From Epiperipatus broadwayi (Eukaryota > Onychophora > Udeonychophora > Euonychophora > Peripatidae): 64,000 nt of DNA. A model generated the notes under the pieces. It made no database searches and had not been told where the DNA came from. It saw only the letters and a program-made list of their open reading frames with translations. A program made the position numbers and the translations under genes. Below are positions 51,449 through 64,000 of this stretch, piece after piece; positions within the stretch are counted from its first letter, which is position 1, and each line of letters begins with the position of its first letter. The stretch spans positions 6,552,926 through 6,616,925 of the forward strand of contig JAQFVV010000031.1 of assembly GCA_028023455.1 (NCBI GenBank), given 5' to 3'.

Positions 51449-52135
51449 AATATATAAATAGATGATATTTCAATTCAATAACAAGTATATTCCTGAAAGA
51501 TTTCTCTTTCTCAAATCATAGGTGTGTGGTGAGATTTAAAATGTTTTTTTTTCCTTGTTATTTTCACCTCATTCTTAAATTCTGTTGGTTGAGAATTTTT
51601 TAAAAATATTTTAGCTTTCAATAGTTTTCTTTAATTCACACGTTTCTTATATGATATTAGTCCTTTTAGAAATCTCTATAGCTTCCTTGAGCAGTCTCAG
51701 GTCATATTGGTCAAATTTTGTCAGAATATGTGCTTTATGAAAATTGATGTCATGGTTCGTTAATTTAACGTGTGAACAAATGGCTGATGAATTAGATTTT
51801 TCTGTAACTGCTAAAATGTATTTTTCATTTTTTATATTTGTGCTCCTATTTTCCTGATCAATGTATGCAAGTTAACTCCACATGAAATTTTATATATGTC
51901 ATGAGACTACAAAGAAATTTTATGTTTAGGGTTGGGGCATACTTCATTAATTTTTTAAATGGAAGATAAAATATTTTTTTAAGACTTCTCAACCAATAGA
52001 ATTGAAGAATGAGGGGGAAATAAAAGAAAAAATAACAATTTTAAATGTCACCACACACATTTTTATGATTTCAGAAAGAAGCTCTGAGGAAAGTACTTGT
52101 TATTATACTGAAATGTCAGCTATTTAGCTATTATA
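51449..52135. mobile_element. Penelope-like fragment framed by inverted repeats
   Basis: Arms of about 170-180 bases (51449-51618 and 51957-52135) are reverse complements with mismatches. For example 'tctgttggttgagaa' on the left matches 'ttctcaaccaatagaa' on the right, and 'ggtgtgtggtga' matches 'tcaccacacaca'. Between them lies a minus-strand GIY-YIG endonuclease fragment. The left arm is the element's 3' UTR, so the right arm is an inverted copy of that UTR fused to the truncated 5' side. This parallels the inverted 3' end at 25.9 kb. Confidence 0.7.
51647..51895 (-). pseudogene. GIY-YIG endonuclease fragment of a Penelope-like element
   Basis: On the minus strand about 75 codons from 51871 to a stop at 51647-51649 carry the family's hallmarks: 'LAYID' in place of LAYIG, 'ILAVTEKSNSSAICSHV', 'NHDINF' and 'YDLRLLKEAIEISKR', which includes the catalytic Glu region. 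The preceding Cys-rich part (TGTGGAGTT, CGV) at about 51880 is one base out of frame. The upstream RT is absent. The Gly of YIG is Asp here, so the domain is inactive on two counts. The sequence differs enough from the fragments at 17.8 and 37.7 kb to be a separate family. Confidence 0.75.
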
Positions 52136-52225
52136 TATTTATTACACGGAAAACTCCTGGAAAGAATAATACTATGAATTAATTTATCCCTGAGAATATT
52201 AGAATATATATATACATCAAAGCAG

Positions 52226-52268
<43 letters not shown>

Positions 52269-53456
52269 AATTAACATTCAATGCGTGCAAAACTTATTGA
52301 TATGCTCACCTTCGCAATGATATTTATTAGCCATATAATACTTTATTGAAAAATGATTAGTAGGATCTTGATGGAAAAAAAAAAGATTTATTAACAGAGT
52401 TACAGAAAGAATGTAATCAAGGAAATTTTCCATATTTATAAGTACACTTTTTTTTTTCATTTTAATTTCTATTTCACTTATTGAAGGATGAAAATGGGTG
52501 TGCAAAAAAACTTTGTCTTCTGCTTGCTTATTTTATTCTTTTAAACAACTGTTAATTATTACATATGCATATAACATAAAACTTGATTCTCTAACTTGTA
52601 ATTAAATGTGCTAGTTGACTATAGTAACAGTTAGCTAACATTAGCTTTATAGAAGTGAAGTTTGTGGTCGTTATTACAACTATAATTGTATTATTAGAAG
52701 CAGTTTTTATCTCAATATTTTTATTTCTCTTAGAGACGTTTGGATAGGGGGATTGAAATGATTTATCACCTGGTAATTACAGATTATTAAAGCTTACTAC
52801 TATAATAAAAGTTTGATTTTGTTTATCATAAACAAACATACACACGTTTATAAATAGAGTCATAAAAGATTTTTGTTATAAAGATTTAAATTCTTCATTT
52901 AAATTGTTATTGCAAAGTTCTTTGTATCGAGTATTTATATTATTTCTTAATAAATAGAACGTCTTATTAAAACTATTTTAGAAAAGCTATTATTAAAGCA
53001 ATGATTTTTTCTGTCTTATCTGAAAAGAAATGATGAGAAGTTAATAACAATCCGATGATATTCTTTGCTTTTTACCTAACACTTTTCAATAATTAACTCT
53101 TGCTGTACAAATAATAGGTAAACAAGGACAGATATACTCACTACAAGTTAACTTTCTGAAATAATAATTCTATTTTTTCAAATTTAATGAAAAAACAAAA
53201 GTGAAAATTTTATCCTGGTTTAAAGTCAAGACTAAAGCATAAAAAATAAGCAATATGAGCTCTCTTAAGAATTGTATATACACAGTGTATAATCTGTATG
53301 TTTGTGAATTGGTACGATAAGATAGTGAAGTAAACAATATTTAAACACAATTATATTAAAATATACTGTTGATTAGTTTTAATGTAAAAATATGTGTAAT
53401 TATTGTTAAAATAGTATTATAACTCATACTGGCCAATGTAAATATATATATATACT
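52136..53456. other. AT-rich DNA without recognisable gene
   Basis: Contains (AT)n(GT)n at 52226-52268. The 75-codon minus-strand frame at 52278-52505 has no family resemblance. Confidence 0.5.
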
Positions 53457-54037
53457 TGTATATTGTCTATGCTAGACTTAATTGGAAGGGACTTGAACTC
53501 AGCCTTTCAAATTCTCTAGGTCTATCCAAGCCATCTTATTCAACTCATACACGTGACCTCATACATGTAAAAAAGATAAATGAGCTCCAATATACATGTT
53601 TCATAATGAACCAGCTCTCGTCCAAATCACCAACATCCACACATATATACAATCAGTTCTCAGTTTATATTAAGTTAGCAAATCTTCAAACTTTAATGCA
53701 CAAGCTTCAATCTTCTCCGCTCTCCAACTCTTCAGTCATCCATTCCATTAAAAATCTGAGGATGAAATATTCAAAGCACTTTTTGATGCCAACATTATTG
53801 CCATATACATGTTGACTGTAATTCAATCTGATCCCTTACACATTGGATCTCACATATATCAATTTAATTACATAGAAAAAAGTTGGGAAGAATACAAACT
53901 GAAAATGTAATATGTAAATATATGTATGTATGGTCATGTGTATTGGTTGTATAGATGGATTGGATAAATGTAGGGAACTTGAAAATCTGAGTTCAAATCC
54001 TTTATATTTACATTAAGTCTAGTATAGACAATATACA
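53457..54037. repeat. tRNA-like family C foldback, copy 3
   Basis: The termini are inverted repeats of about 110 bases: 'tatattgtctatgctagact' on the left against 'agtctagtatagacaatata' on the right, continuing through 'ttgaactcag' and 'ctgagttcaa'. The latter fits a B box, and the segment before it (53935-53997) has a tRNA-like length, so each arm may be a tRNA-derived SINE head. The interior 53580-53815 is a reverse copy of the 6440 repeat. The 119-codon plus-strand frame here (53456-53815) is a product of the repeat and not a gene. Confidence 0.6.
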
Positions 54038-54129
54038 TATATTAAAATATTACATATTCAGCCTGTATTCTGATCACCCCTATTCTGTATAATTAAAAAT
54101 ATATATTAAGATCATATGTGTAAGGAATC

Positions 54130-54345
54130 ATATTGATTTAAGATTAACATGGGTATGTCAATAATATTGACATCAAGAAGGGTGTTCAGCATTTCATCTT
54201 CAGATTTTCAATGAACTGGATGAGCTAAAGGGTTGGGGATTGTAGAAGATTTGTCCATTAATATCAACTGAGCACTGATTGCATATAATTGTGGGAGATA
54301 GTGATCTGAACCAACTGATGAGTGCTGGTTCTGTACGAAATATGT
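54130..54345 (+). repeat. tRNA-like family C, copy 4
   Basis: Matches 6460-6665 and, reversed, 53580-53815. Shared words include 'tcaataatattgacatcaa', 'gagctaaagggttggg', 'ttgtccattaatat' and 'aactgagcactgattg'. Together with the reversed copy it forms a further inverted pair about 320 bases apart. Confidence 0.6.
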
Positions 54346-56431
54346 TTATTAGAGATCATTTATTTATTTATTTCACATATGGTGTCATGTATATATGTAT
54401 ATAGTAAAATATTGTACAAATGATAGTTGACATATTTGTGAAACGTGTTGGGATTAACTATAGCCGCAGATTTTAATCGAATTGGTTTATTATTTCTAGA
54501 CATGCTTTTAATGCATGTTCTATCTTCTAGCATGGGAATATTTAGTGTTAAATCAAATAAAATCCTTTTCAAATTATTTATAATAATAATCTTTCATTTA
54601 TTTATTGCATAAAAACATATCGAAAATATTTTATTTAAATCCCTAGATATATAAATATAGGGGTGTGATGTAAATTTAAAATATGGGTTAAATGTTTTAT
54701 TTCACCACAACTAACTACACACACACATCTGTAGTTGTGTGAATAGTAACATAAATGGAAATTCCCTATCCTGTATGAAATGGGTTTAGATGAGGTGTGG
54801 AAGATTAGAGATGGATATTTGATTGGGAATAAATCCAACCTCTACAATCAAATCGTTTGCATTTAGGATACATATAAATAATCAACAATGAATTTAAAGA
54901 TAAAAATCCACTATAAGTTTTTACCTCCATGATGAACAATGATTATCAAAGTGGCTTACAAAATGCATGAAAGATGAAAATGTATTACATATGGGTATAT
55001 TGTAGTCACATAACTGATTTTGAGCTAATAAAAATTTGAAATTTTTTTGAATATATACTATCCATAAAATACGTTACTCATAACAGGCATCAATTGTTTT
55101 ATTTATACTTGTTCATAATCATCATTTAACTGATAGTAATCATCTAAAGTGAGAGAAATATAGTGAAGGAAATGAATACTGACAACTTCGAACCCAGCTT
55201 GGTTAGTTCTTTCTACAACTAGCCATTATTTGATGTTTGCGTAATTACTGTTGTTAACTATTACATATATATATATATTATTTAAATAGAAAAAAAATAG
55301 ATTTATATATATATGTGAACTATATAAAATTTAAATTTTGAAATTCAGTTACATTGATTTTTTTTTTTAAAAAAATAGTAATTAAATTAAATTGAAATTT
55401 AAAAAAAAATCATTTTTTAGATAAAAATGAATAAAGATTAAAAATTTGCTTTACAAATTTAAAATTTTGTAACTAATCATATTTTAAATTAAATGTGGTA
55501 GAGCGACTTGCATAGATACTGAATATAAAAAAAAAAAACACTGAAACTTCAGTTTATCATTGTTTTCTTAAATAAAGTACATCTTTTATTTTTAATTAAG
55601 TAATACATATATATATATATATTGTATACAAGTAGGTAGATATCTTAGGAAACTGAAGTGTTTGGTCATTCTTAATGTCATATCGTTAAGACATATTTTT
55701 TTTATGGCATTAAAGTAGGAAGCATATGGTCTGGCTGTAACACATTCCCATGCCTTATCAACAAACAGGATTCAATCCAGGGTGATTTAAACCTGAAGTT
55801 CCTGCTGATTCCAATCATAAGATTTTTTTTATTTCAGGTAACAAATCTAAATCTACTCTAAAGTAAAAATGCAATATTTATCACACAATAGGCTGTATTC
55901 ACTTTGACTTTAGAATAAAGCTGAAATAAAAAAAAAAAACTTTTATAATCTTTATTATTCAAAAAAATAGAAAGTATGTTAAGTAATGGGCACTATTAAG
56001 ATGGAGCAGATTGTGGGAAAACTTAGGGTAAATGAAAGATAAAGTGGCTAACAGGTTTTTCTGGGCATAGTTGTTGAGAAATTCCTGACTCAGTTTAAGG
56101 AGAAGTCACAGTATAACACATCACATCACATTACAAAGGATTTTTTGAAAGCTGTTTTTTTATCTTATATTACTACTTATGGTTGGTCTATTTAGTAATT
56201 GCTGTCTATGAGAATATTGATTTATATTATTTTGTCAAGACTTTTGCCAACTCAAGCATGACTGAATGCAATGAGCGAATTGGTAACCCTGGAACTCTGC
56301 TCTATGGACCATGACTCAGCTGTGTTACTTCTGATATGAACACATCATATCAAATTTCAAGTTAGTGAAGAGATCTGAATATTAAAAAAAGCATTTCAAG
56401 TTAACTTATATATATATATATAGTAACGATA
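54346..56431. other. AT-rich DNA without recognisable gene
   Basis: Short (AT)n at 55262-55278, 55305-55314 and 55606-55622. Frames of 67-70 codons on the minus strand (54360-54838) have no recognisable domain. Confidence 0.5.
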
Positions 56432-58588
56432 TATAAATATGTTGTTACATTACTTTAAAAGAAAAACAAAGTTCGCAAATAAAAATAAATATATTAAAAA
56501 AAAGAGTAAAAAACTAAACGCTAAAATTAAAAATGTTTATTATACGTATATACATTCGCACAGATGCTAAACTTTAAAAGTATTTTTTTTTTCATAAAGA
56601 AAAAAAAAAGTATTTGAACGTATTTTTTTAAATAAAAAAATACAAGATTGAAATATAAAAATATTTTAATAAAAAAATAACGTAAGTTAAAATAAAAACA
56701 GGTATTAATTAATTCCTGTAATCTATAAATGGAAATGATTGTTTATTAATTATCTAAAAGCTGTTTAATTAAAAAGTCAGATGAAAAGTTAGATAAGAGA
56801 GTACAAAGAAATTAAATGACCAATGCAAACACCAGAAATTCAGCATGGACCGTAACTGAAACACCAGAAGATTAGTGATGTTTTGTTCAGTGAATCCTTG
56901 TGGATGATATAAAAAGAAAAAAATATTGAGTTGAAGAGCTTTTTTTCAACATGGTTGGGGAGACGAGCGATAAAGACGCACTTTATCGTTCTCTCCCACT
57001 TATCTCTGAAATGAAATGACTGATACCATGAACCAGCAAATGCCACCTCCTGAACATTAGATCGATCTTTCAATTAAAGACTCCGTGGACATTGACACCA
57101 GGAACTGGGAGTCCTGCTACCGTAAGCTATAGGAAAGGAACAATTCTTAAAATCAATCAAGAACTTTCATCAAGTTGAACAAATTAATAAACAAGCCGAC
57201 TTATTTAAAATGGACTCTTATCTGACTTTTTGTAAGTTTTAAATCAAATTAATAATAGTTAATTTTATATCTTTCCCGATTGTTAAAAGAATCATTTCCC
57301 TTCTATATTTTTTATGTGTAGTAATATTTTATTGTAGAAATTATTAAATGCATTACATTTAAGTTGTCTATAGATGCTTGCATGGATTCGTTTGCGGTTA
57401 ATTAGATTTTGGTTTTCATATTTGATCAAAATATATAGACATTCGATAAATAATGATACCTTACGTTGAGTATCTAAAATGTATTTATTCGGATGTCTTT
57501 TAAGTTATTGGTGACAATGCAAGTATCTTATGGTGAATACTATTGGGTTACTTATAAGAGATCCCTCTGCGATTGTCGGTATCAATAATTTTGTATTTTG
57601 ATCGTTTATATTTATTTTGAAATGTTTTTGACCATGGAATCTGTGTAATCGGTCTATACCCAACATTTTTAAATAAATCTGTGCGAACGTATATAAATGT
57701 TAAAATTAAGTCGGGCGCGAATGGCTATATAGTTTTGTAAAGTTGTATTAAGGGAGGGTAATCTTAGGTTATTCATTTCGTAGTTGAATTGGTTCAATGG
57801 ATTGGATATATTTGTGTAATTAGTAAATGTAGTATGAGATCCGCTACGGGCAGGATTATAGATATACACCACACACCCTCTGGTTTGCCTATGGATGGGT
57901 TTGTAAGTCGGCAGAAGACCGCAGTCCATTCCTATGGAGTTTTTAGTTTATTGATCTACTTGCCCACAGATGTCACATTCCTGTTGGTGGAGAGTCAATG
58001 TCTTCTCTATTTCTACTTATTGTTCAGATGTACATTCCTGACAATATAGTATTTTGTGTTGTCGTATCATGCTACATTGAATACATGAATGTATCAGATG
58101 GATTGGTGCCAGTTGATTGCGAAATTTGTTGCCTAAGGTTAAATCAGGGAAGAATATTTTCCTTTCAAATGCAGACCTATGTAGCTCATTCATACTCGAC
58201 CCTCTAAATAAAATCTTAAACATTATAGCAAGCTATTTTAAATGTAAAATTAAAAATTAAGATAAAAATCTAAATGTTAAACTTATTCCTCGAATTTAGA
58301 ATGATTTTATATGTGCGTAAATAAATATTTTTCTGTGTTAATTTCTGGCAGTGGCTTTTATTATTTTATTCTTTTATATTTAAGATATAAAATTTATAGA
58401 TTTTTATCTTGGCGTCTCCGCTGAGCTAGTGACAATGGGCTAACAATCTAAATATGTAAATAAAGTGAAATCCTAACAGCGCGTATCTGCCTACTTTATA
58501 AATTTTTCTAGGCTCAAATGCCTAGATGGCGCCCTTTGGTAGTGCGGTGCGGTGCGATGCGATCTTCACTTTCATTTGGATCGTTATA
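56432..58588 (-). mobile_element. 2.2-kb TG...CA element (family A), copy 2, inverted
   Basis: The minus-strand start TATAACGATCC (58588) has TG mutated to TA. The end is at GTTACTA (56432), and both ends abut (AT)n. Matches 14193-16418 in the first about 400 bases (including 'cctagatggcgcc', 'taagccactgcca' and 'cgcacata') and in the last 150 bases. It also matches two internal segments, but these come in the order segment 3 (58205-57690) then segment 2 (57690-57320), opposite to copy 1. The region 56830-57310 is not clearly similar to copy 1. The segment-3 frame is open for 86 codons on the minus strand (57669-57929). Confidence 0.65.
57669..57929 (-). pseudogene. unidentified ORF remnant in family A element (segment 3)
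   Basis: An 86-codon minus-strand frame shares 'TNYTNISNPL', 'FNYEMNNLRLPS' and 'ARL-FNIYI' with a stop-broken frame at about 15240-15430. Such similarity, with differences mostly conservative, suggests a once-translated protein. Just upstream, out of frame, 'ECDICG' gives a CxxC pair that could be half a zinc finger. I do not recognise the family. Plus-strand frames at 57789-58207 are shadows. Confidence 0.35.
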
Positions 58589-58984
58589 ATATATATATAT
58601 ATAATATAAAGCTTTTCATGGCAGATGTACACTATTTACAAAGAAGCGTGTAACTAATATGTCACAGTAATATACCTTTTAATACTTTTCATGAAAACAT
58701 TTAAGCACTGTCTTTTAACTTATTACTTACATAACTTATAACAACTATAGATGACTTTGACAATATAATAATAACTAATTAGTTTCATGTTAACTACTAC
58801 CATCAATTGTTTCAAATCTAACATTACTAATTTTAAACCAGAATAACTATTAAATCTAAAATATATTAAGCCTTATATTGCTAAAATTTATAATTGATAA
58901 TTTGCCAATTACAATAACATCTTATATCTCAGCTAATAGCCAAAATATTGTCATGCATATATAAAATATTCCAACTATATATAT
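58589..58984. other. AT-rich spacer between two elements
   Basis: (AT)n at 58589-58602 and 58975-58984 bound about 390 bases with nothing recognisable. The inverted family A element and the solo LTR thus stand back to back between (AT)n tracts. Confidence 0.5.
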
Positions 58985-60581
58985 TGTACCGGGTCAAACC
59001 GCTGAAACCACTTACTTATATGTATATATAAGGTTTGGCCAGTTTCAAACTCCTTCCTAATACATTTATAATTTTATAAATGTTATGTGGATGAACCGGC
59101 ACATTTGAGCAAAATGGAAGTTCTTATTTATAGCTTTAACTATCAACAATGGCCCATCTTGGCTGCTAGATTCAAACCCCTACTATCCAAATACTTTATT
59201 TGTTTCAGGGTAACACCCAGGGCACCAGATAGTCTAAGGACTAACATATTCGGGCAGTAGGCTCATAATCCAGTGCTTGAAACATTCCCTAAAACTAGCT
59301 CAGTCTAATTTTAATTCAATAACAAAATTATATAAAATTAGTGGTGGAAAGAATTAATAAAAAGGTTGGTAAAAAGAATTGACCAACAAATAAAGTTTAA
59401 GTTTGAAATGACTAAATTTAAACATCTTTATAAATCTGATTTAACACACGCATATTTTTAAAGTAACACATTATAATTATATCTGTTGAAAAGCATAAAT
59501 AATATGTGACATTGTTAAATTATCTCACATACACCACACACATATCAATAGTTCATTTTTTGCATGCTTAAGAGTTCAAATTACTTTACTCGGTAGGATT
59601 GATGAATTACAGTGGTGGCTACTAAATATAAATGATAATAAATAAATGTTTACCTAGGATTTTTGGAATGTGTATATTGCTTGTTGGCTGCTTCTGCTGC
59701 TTCTGATGGATTATATCTAACCAGTTAGATTTGGACATTTCCTTGAAGAGATTTTATGCGAATCCATTGGTCTTATTCTTGAAGACAGTTGAACATTTGA
59801 CGGAGGATTTCTGAGTTGTTATGCAGACATTATTTCACAGGCAGGTTTGGATGAACTTGTTGGACTAAAAAGGCTGAAGCACAAGCGTCTATTTCCAAAA
59901 GCTGCTCAACAATGCATTTTTGTTTCTGAATACATAATAGAAATGCACTGTTCTCTCAACTGAAACAAGACTGACACTGCAAACTAGACTGAAAAAAACT
60001 GACTCAAGTAATCGTCCGATAAAAAAAAAGTCTATTTATACCTGCGCTATGTTGTCCGGCAAAAATCTGTTGTCGAATTCCATTGGTAATTAATCCTATG
60101 ACGTGTTTTTGATGACTGTTTAATTAGTAGTAGCTTTCATAAACATATTGTTTTTTATATCTTTAATTAGTAGCCCACCACTGGTGTGTTTTTTTTAAAT
60201 CTTTATTTAACTTAATAGCCATCGCTGTGTTTTCCAAATATAATTTCTTTTTTAACTTTGTTTACATATATATATATATTAATATTATTCTAACACGCAT
60301 ACATTTGTTTACACTCACACGCACATATATAATTTATTATAATAAGCTTGAATGAAAAGAGATTTATATTTTTTTAAAATTTTGAACTACTTATTTTTAC
60401 GAGTACTAATTAAGAAAAACTTTACTTTCTTTTATAACACTTTTAGTTCGACTTTAAGAAAAACCCCTTCCCACTTTTAATCTTTTATTTCAAACTTTTT
60501 TACGAAATATTTTTTTTTATTTTAATAATTTTTTTTAGACAAAATTATTTTATATACATGTGCCAAATTGGCCTTGGCACA
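58985..60581 (-). mobile_element. solo LTR related to the 41-47 kb element
   Basis: 1597 bases from TGTACC to GGCACA. From about 59290 to the end it is clearly similar to both LTRs at 41277 and 45500. Shared are 'gaattgac-aacaaataaagttta', 'tttacctaggatttttggaa', 'ttagtagcccacc-ctggtgtg' and 'aataagcttgaatgaaaagag'. The first 300 bases are unrelated, so this is another subfamily. No partner LTR or internal region is within the window, consistent with a solo LTR left by recombination. Both sides abut short (AT) tracts. Confidence 0.8.
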
Positions 60582-63500
60582 TTATATATATGCAAAAATA
60601 ATTTATATGATTTATAATAATTGAAAAAAATGATTTTTTCATATCATGTCTAGGTGGGTTAACTAATCTAAATAAATATGTATTTAAGATACAATAATGC
60701 ACCTGGTATCATTAACCTCTAATTGCCTGCTTAAACATTTTCATAACATTGAAACATATTGAGCTTTAATTACTATTTTAGTATTTTCACATATCAGATT
60801 ATACCACTAGCAAATCTACTGGTCCAAATTTTTTCATTCCAATATTGTATTTGATAATGACTTTTTGTAACAAAATATAATGAGTTACTTTACCAATTAA
60901 ATTTATTATTATTTTATTATATAACTGTTTTTAAATAAAATAATTTTTTTCTCAATCAAGCCCTTGTCTTTGAAACAAATTTTATTAAAAGATATATACA
61001 AATAAAGTTATTTTTAACTAAGACAATAAAGCCTATCACTAATGTCTTGACTCCTTGTTCAAGTTGCAATCTTTAGTGTCTATATAAACATAAAACCATA
61101 AATGAAAGTCATACTTCATTTGTAGTTGTAACAGTCATATTTGTAAATTTATGCAGCAAAATCCAGAGTCCTCACAAATTATACCAAAGCTGATCTAGAT
61201 AGGGGTTGAGACCTCAAATCTGATTGCATGTCAGCTCATTCACAAACACTTCAGGACTAATTACACTATGAATGACATATATGAGCCTACACTCAGAATT
61301 TCTTAGTTCACATGCCAGAAGTAGCAAAGGGTGAGGCAAGAGACTCAGGAAATATTAACTAAATTACTATACTTTAAATAAACACACACATCAATGGCTG
61401 GCTAGATAATGCATATATCAATAATTAATATCAATATTAAGCATTTTAGCTAAGATTTGGAATGGATTACGAATGATACACAACACAATGGTTATAATTT
61501 AATATATTTTAATTAATAAATATAAATTAAATAAACAAGAGTGCATTGAAGGACACACAGGTGTAAACAATGATTAGTGAGTTTGAACACAGTATCTCAT
61601 CTGATGCACTATGTTTCAAATGAGTTTATTACAATTGTAATAATCTACAGTTTCTAATCATGCCGTAATTTTACTACACCTGACCTATTAGGTTTGTGAT
61701 GGTTATGTCGGTACAAAAATGATTTATTGTCATAACATTTAATAAAAGTCATTTAATAACACTTAAACTAGCTGCAATAGGCTCTCTATGCAGATTATAT
61801 ATGCACAAACCAGATTACCTATTCAGATCAATGCTGAAATATTACAATACATTATGGAGGGATGAATTGGTGCATTGCAGAATGACTTCAGATACTATGG
61901 TGTTACATATATTACTAGAAATGTGTGCATCTCGAATGTGTAGATACCAGGGAATTCAGAAGCAAGTACTTGGTTCCCATGGACTGTAAGACTTGCTGTG
62001 AGTAAATTGAACATATAGTTCAGTGATTGGAGCAGCTTATAAACCTTCTGGACACTAAATGTTCCAGTTCTAATGAAGAGCTGTCCAAACTAAGTAGATG
62101 AGGTGGCCATTAAAATGAGAAGCCCATTCATATAAAACATACAGCAAGGCATAAATGCATGTATGTGCTTCATAAAGACATATTTGCCATGTTAAACGTA
62201 ATATTAATTAATAACTAAAAGTTCACAAAATTTTAATATTTTGTTATGCAAAACTACCATATGCCAGTTCATAATTAGCATTCTTAAAACATGCTAAAAG
62301 GAATACTTAAAGTAATCTATTTATTAGTAAATCTGAACAGTTTATAATGTAATTAAAACAGAGATAAAGCACATCTGAGACTTAAACAATATGTGTAATA
62401 TGCTTTATAACTCATTTGTGCATTTATTAACTAATTAATTTATTACTTGCAAAACTAACTCTAACAACAACAACAATAAGCTAAACATAACAGCTTATTA
62501 AATATATTTAGGTATTTTAGAATGAAGGTTTGAGTGTGGGTGCTAAAGAGCAACATTACTTAATTATGAGAGAGCCTCTAATAATTTCTCCCCTCCAAAT
62601 TTATTCATAGAATTAATCTTCATTCTGAATTGGGCATAACATAAATTATAAATAAATATATATAAAACAAATAAGAAGTCATGACCACAAGTTAAAACTT
62701 ATAGAATAATAAGTGAATAAGTTATTATTAACAAGCATTTAGAATTTTAAAAATCAATGGGCAAGTTTACAGATATTAATTTTAGCATAATTTTAAATGA
62801 TATTTTACAGTTTAAATCAGTTTTTAATTTATTTAAAACATTTTACAGTTTAAATTTAAATGTTTGTGCATCTTACTGATTAGTAGCTAGCTTAACTTTT
62901 AGATAATTTATTAGAAATATTTTTAAAGAATTCTGCAGGAAAAGTTTGTTACTGCATCTTAATTGTTGAGACATCTGTAGCTGATCACCATCATTCTTGG
63001 CTGGGCTGATCCATTTCTCATGACTCCTCAGTAGTTTAACTGGTCTCCTTGTTACTTTCATTTCCACAGACTGATCTTTCAAAAAGAGAGCTGACAAAGA
63101 TAAACCCTTAACCATCAAACTCCATTTTCCAGTCAGCCATAGATGACCGGCAGCAATTACATGCCAAATATTATAAAAATGAAAAAAGTGAACCCCCCTA
63201 CTGAAAATTTAAAGTTATTTATACCAGAAAAATTGGTAATTCGAGTGTCCTGTTTACAATCTTTTACAAAGTTTTCAAAAGTAATTTAAAATACATCAAA
63301 ATGAAACCTTTGGCCATTTCTTGGCTAAAACAATAACAGTCAAACAGGTCACTCCATATTCTTAGTTTTTATTTTTAAAAGATATTAAAATTTTGATTCC
63401 AACTTTGTTTAATGGTTTTCTAAGAATTACAACTTTTTTTAAAAACTGCTAACTTTTTTTTAAAAAGTTTCAGTTTGTAAACATTTTATTATATAGGTAT

Positions 63501-63935
63501 GTGGGACTACAACAGAAATTGAATTTCATATATGAATGCATTTAAATAAAGAGTTTGTAACCGGTAATAATTTAAAATTTATTAATTTAAAAGGGTTGAA
63601 ATGATATTAAATCTATTGCATTATGCCTTCCTTCACATATTTATGTAGGTAATTGCACACATATAATGGATGTTCACACAACTTAATTTAAATTATACCA
63701 TTTTATTAATTTTAAATTTATAAATGTGTATGCATTATACACATATGAACATTAATATGGGTATTAAATGTGTGCACCTATACAAACACATATACATAAA
63801 TATATGCTATTACATATAAAATTAATTTTTAGAAGCTTATGTATGTGATCTGGGATGGGTTTGAATTAGGAAAAAAGATACTACTATGGAAAATATTAGG
63901 TAAAATAGGATGATGGCTCAATAATACCATTTCAT
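60582..63935. other. anonymous DNA without recognisable gene
   Basis: 61000-63200 is somewhat less AT-rich. The frames at 61801-61989 (plus, 62 codons) and 62873-63118 (minus, 81 codons) are the most protein-like by composition, but neither shows a known motif or clear splice-site context. No feature is supported. Confidence 0.45.
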
Positions 63936-64000
63936 TGTTAAAGGAGGTTGCCTTGACTACAGGGAGATTGTTAATAACAAAAATGTTGATTGTTGTTAAT
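63936..64000 (+). repeat. dispersed repeat family E, copy 4 (cut by window end)
   Basis: 'gttaaaggaggttgccttgac-ac' and 'gattgtta' match the other family E copies; the copy runs off the window. Confidence 0.6.

Noticed and set aside
53456-53815. 119-codon plus-strand frame, the longest non-microsatellite frame outside retroelements
   Set aside because: It coincides with reversed repeat family C, whose other copies are not open in this frame.
62873-63118. 81-codon minus-strand frame as a possible exon
   Set aside because: Composition is more protein-like than average, but there is no recognisable domain and no clear splice signals; kept only as a note.

Overview
This window looks like non-coding DNA from an animal nuclear genome. 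It is very AT-rich, dense in long (AT)n and (TAA)n microsatellites, has no long open reading frames outside repeats, and carries a 500-base run of N at 36720-37219 that marks an assembly gap. I see no host protein-coding gene, rRNA or functional tRNA. Most reading frames above 60 codons are chance AT-rich frames or translated microsatellites. The tRNA-derived SINEs, the Penelope-like elements with GIY-YIG endonuclease domains, and the microsatellite load fit a mollusc, plausibly a cephalopod; that is inference, not proof.

Layout. 1-14 kb: AT-rich intergenic sequence with two SINE copies (6.8 and 10.1 kb), a (TAA)58 array and a GC-rich palindrome at 12.7 kb. 14-22 kb: a nest of repeats. It holds a 2.2-kb TG...CA-bounded element (14193-16418), a 1-kb inverted repeat (16480-17560), the C-terminal end of a Penelope-like element (17810-18202) and several short dispersed families that recur a few kb apart. 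22-33 kb: a third SINE, a large hairpin-forming array (24.6-25.8 kb), an inverted duplication of a second Penelope-like 3' end (25.9-26.5 kb), about 6 kb of anonymous DNA and a fourth SINE. 36-39 kb: the assembly gap, then a decayed Penelope-like pseudogene (RT plus GIY-YIG, minus strand) lying exactly between two long (TAA)n arrays. 41-47 kb: a minus-strand LTR retrotransposon with 1.7-kb LTRs, a primer-binding site, a polypurine tract and only a broken coiled-coil gag-like frame, so it is probably non-autonomous. 51-60 kb: a fourth Penelope-like fragment inside an inverted repeat, a tRNA-like foldback repeat, an inverted second copy of the 2.2-kb element and a related solo LTR.

The recurring theme is that mobile elements of several classes abut simple repeats. 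TG...CA elements begin and end at (AT)n; Penelope-like fragments abut (AT)n, (AC)n or (TAA)n. A second theme is the number of long inverted repeats, which would fold into long double-stranded RNA if transcribed. One Penelope 3' end carries an intact-looking hammerhead-ribozyme core in one arm and a mutated one in the other. I found no convincing new gene system; the best leads are the microsatellite-targeted retroelements and the segment-shuffled 2.2-kb family.
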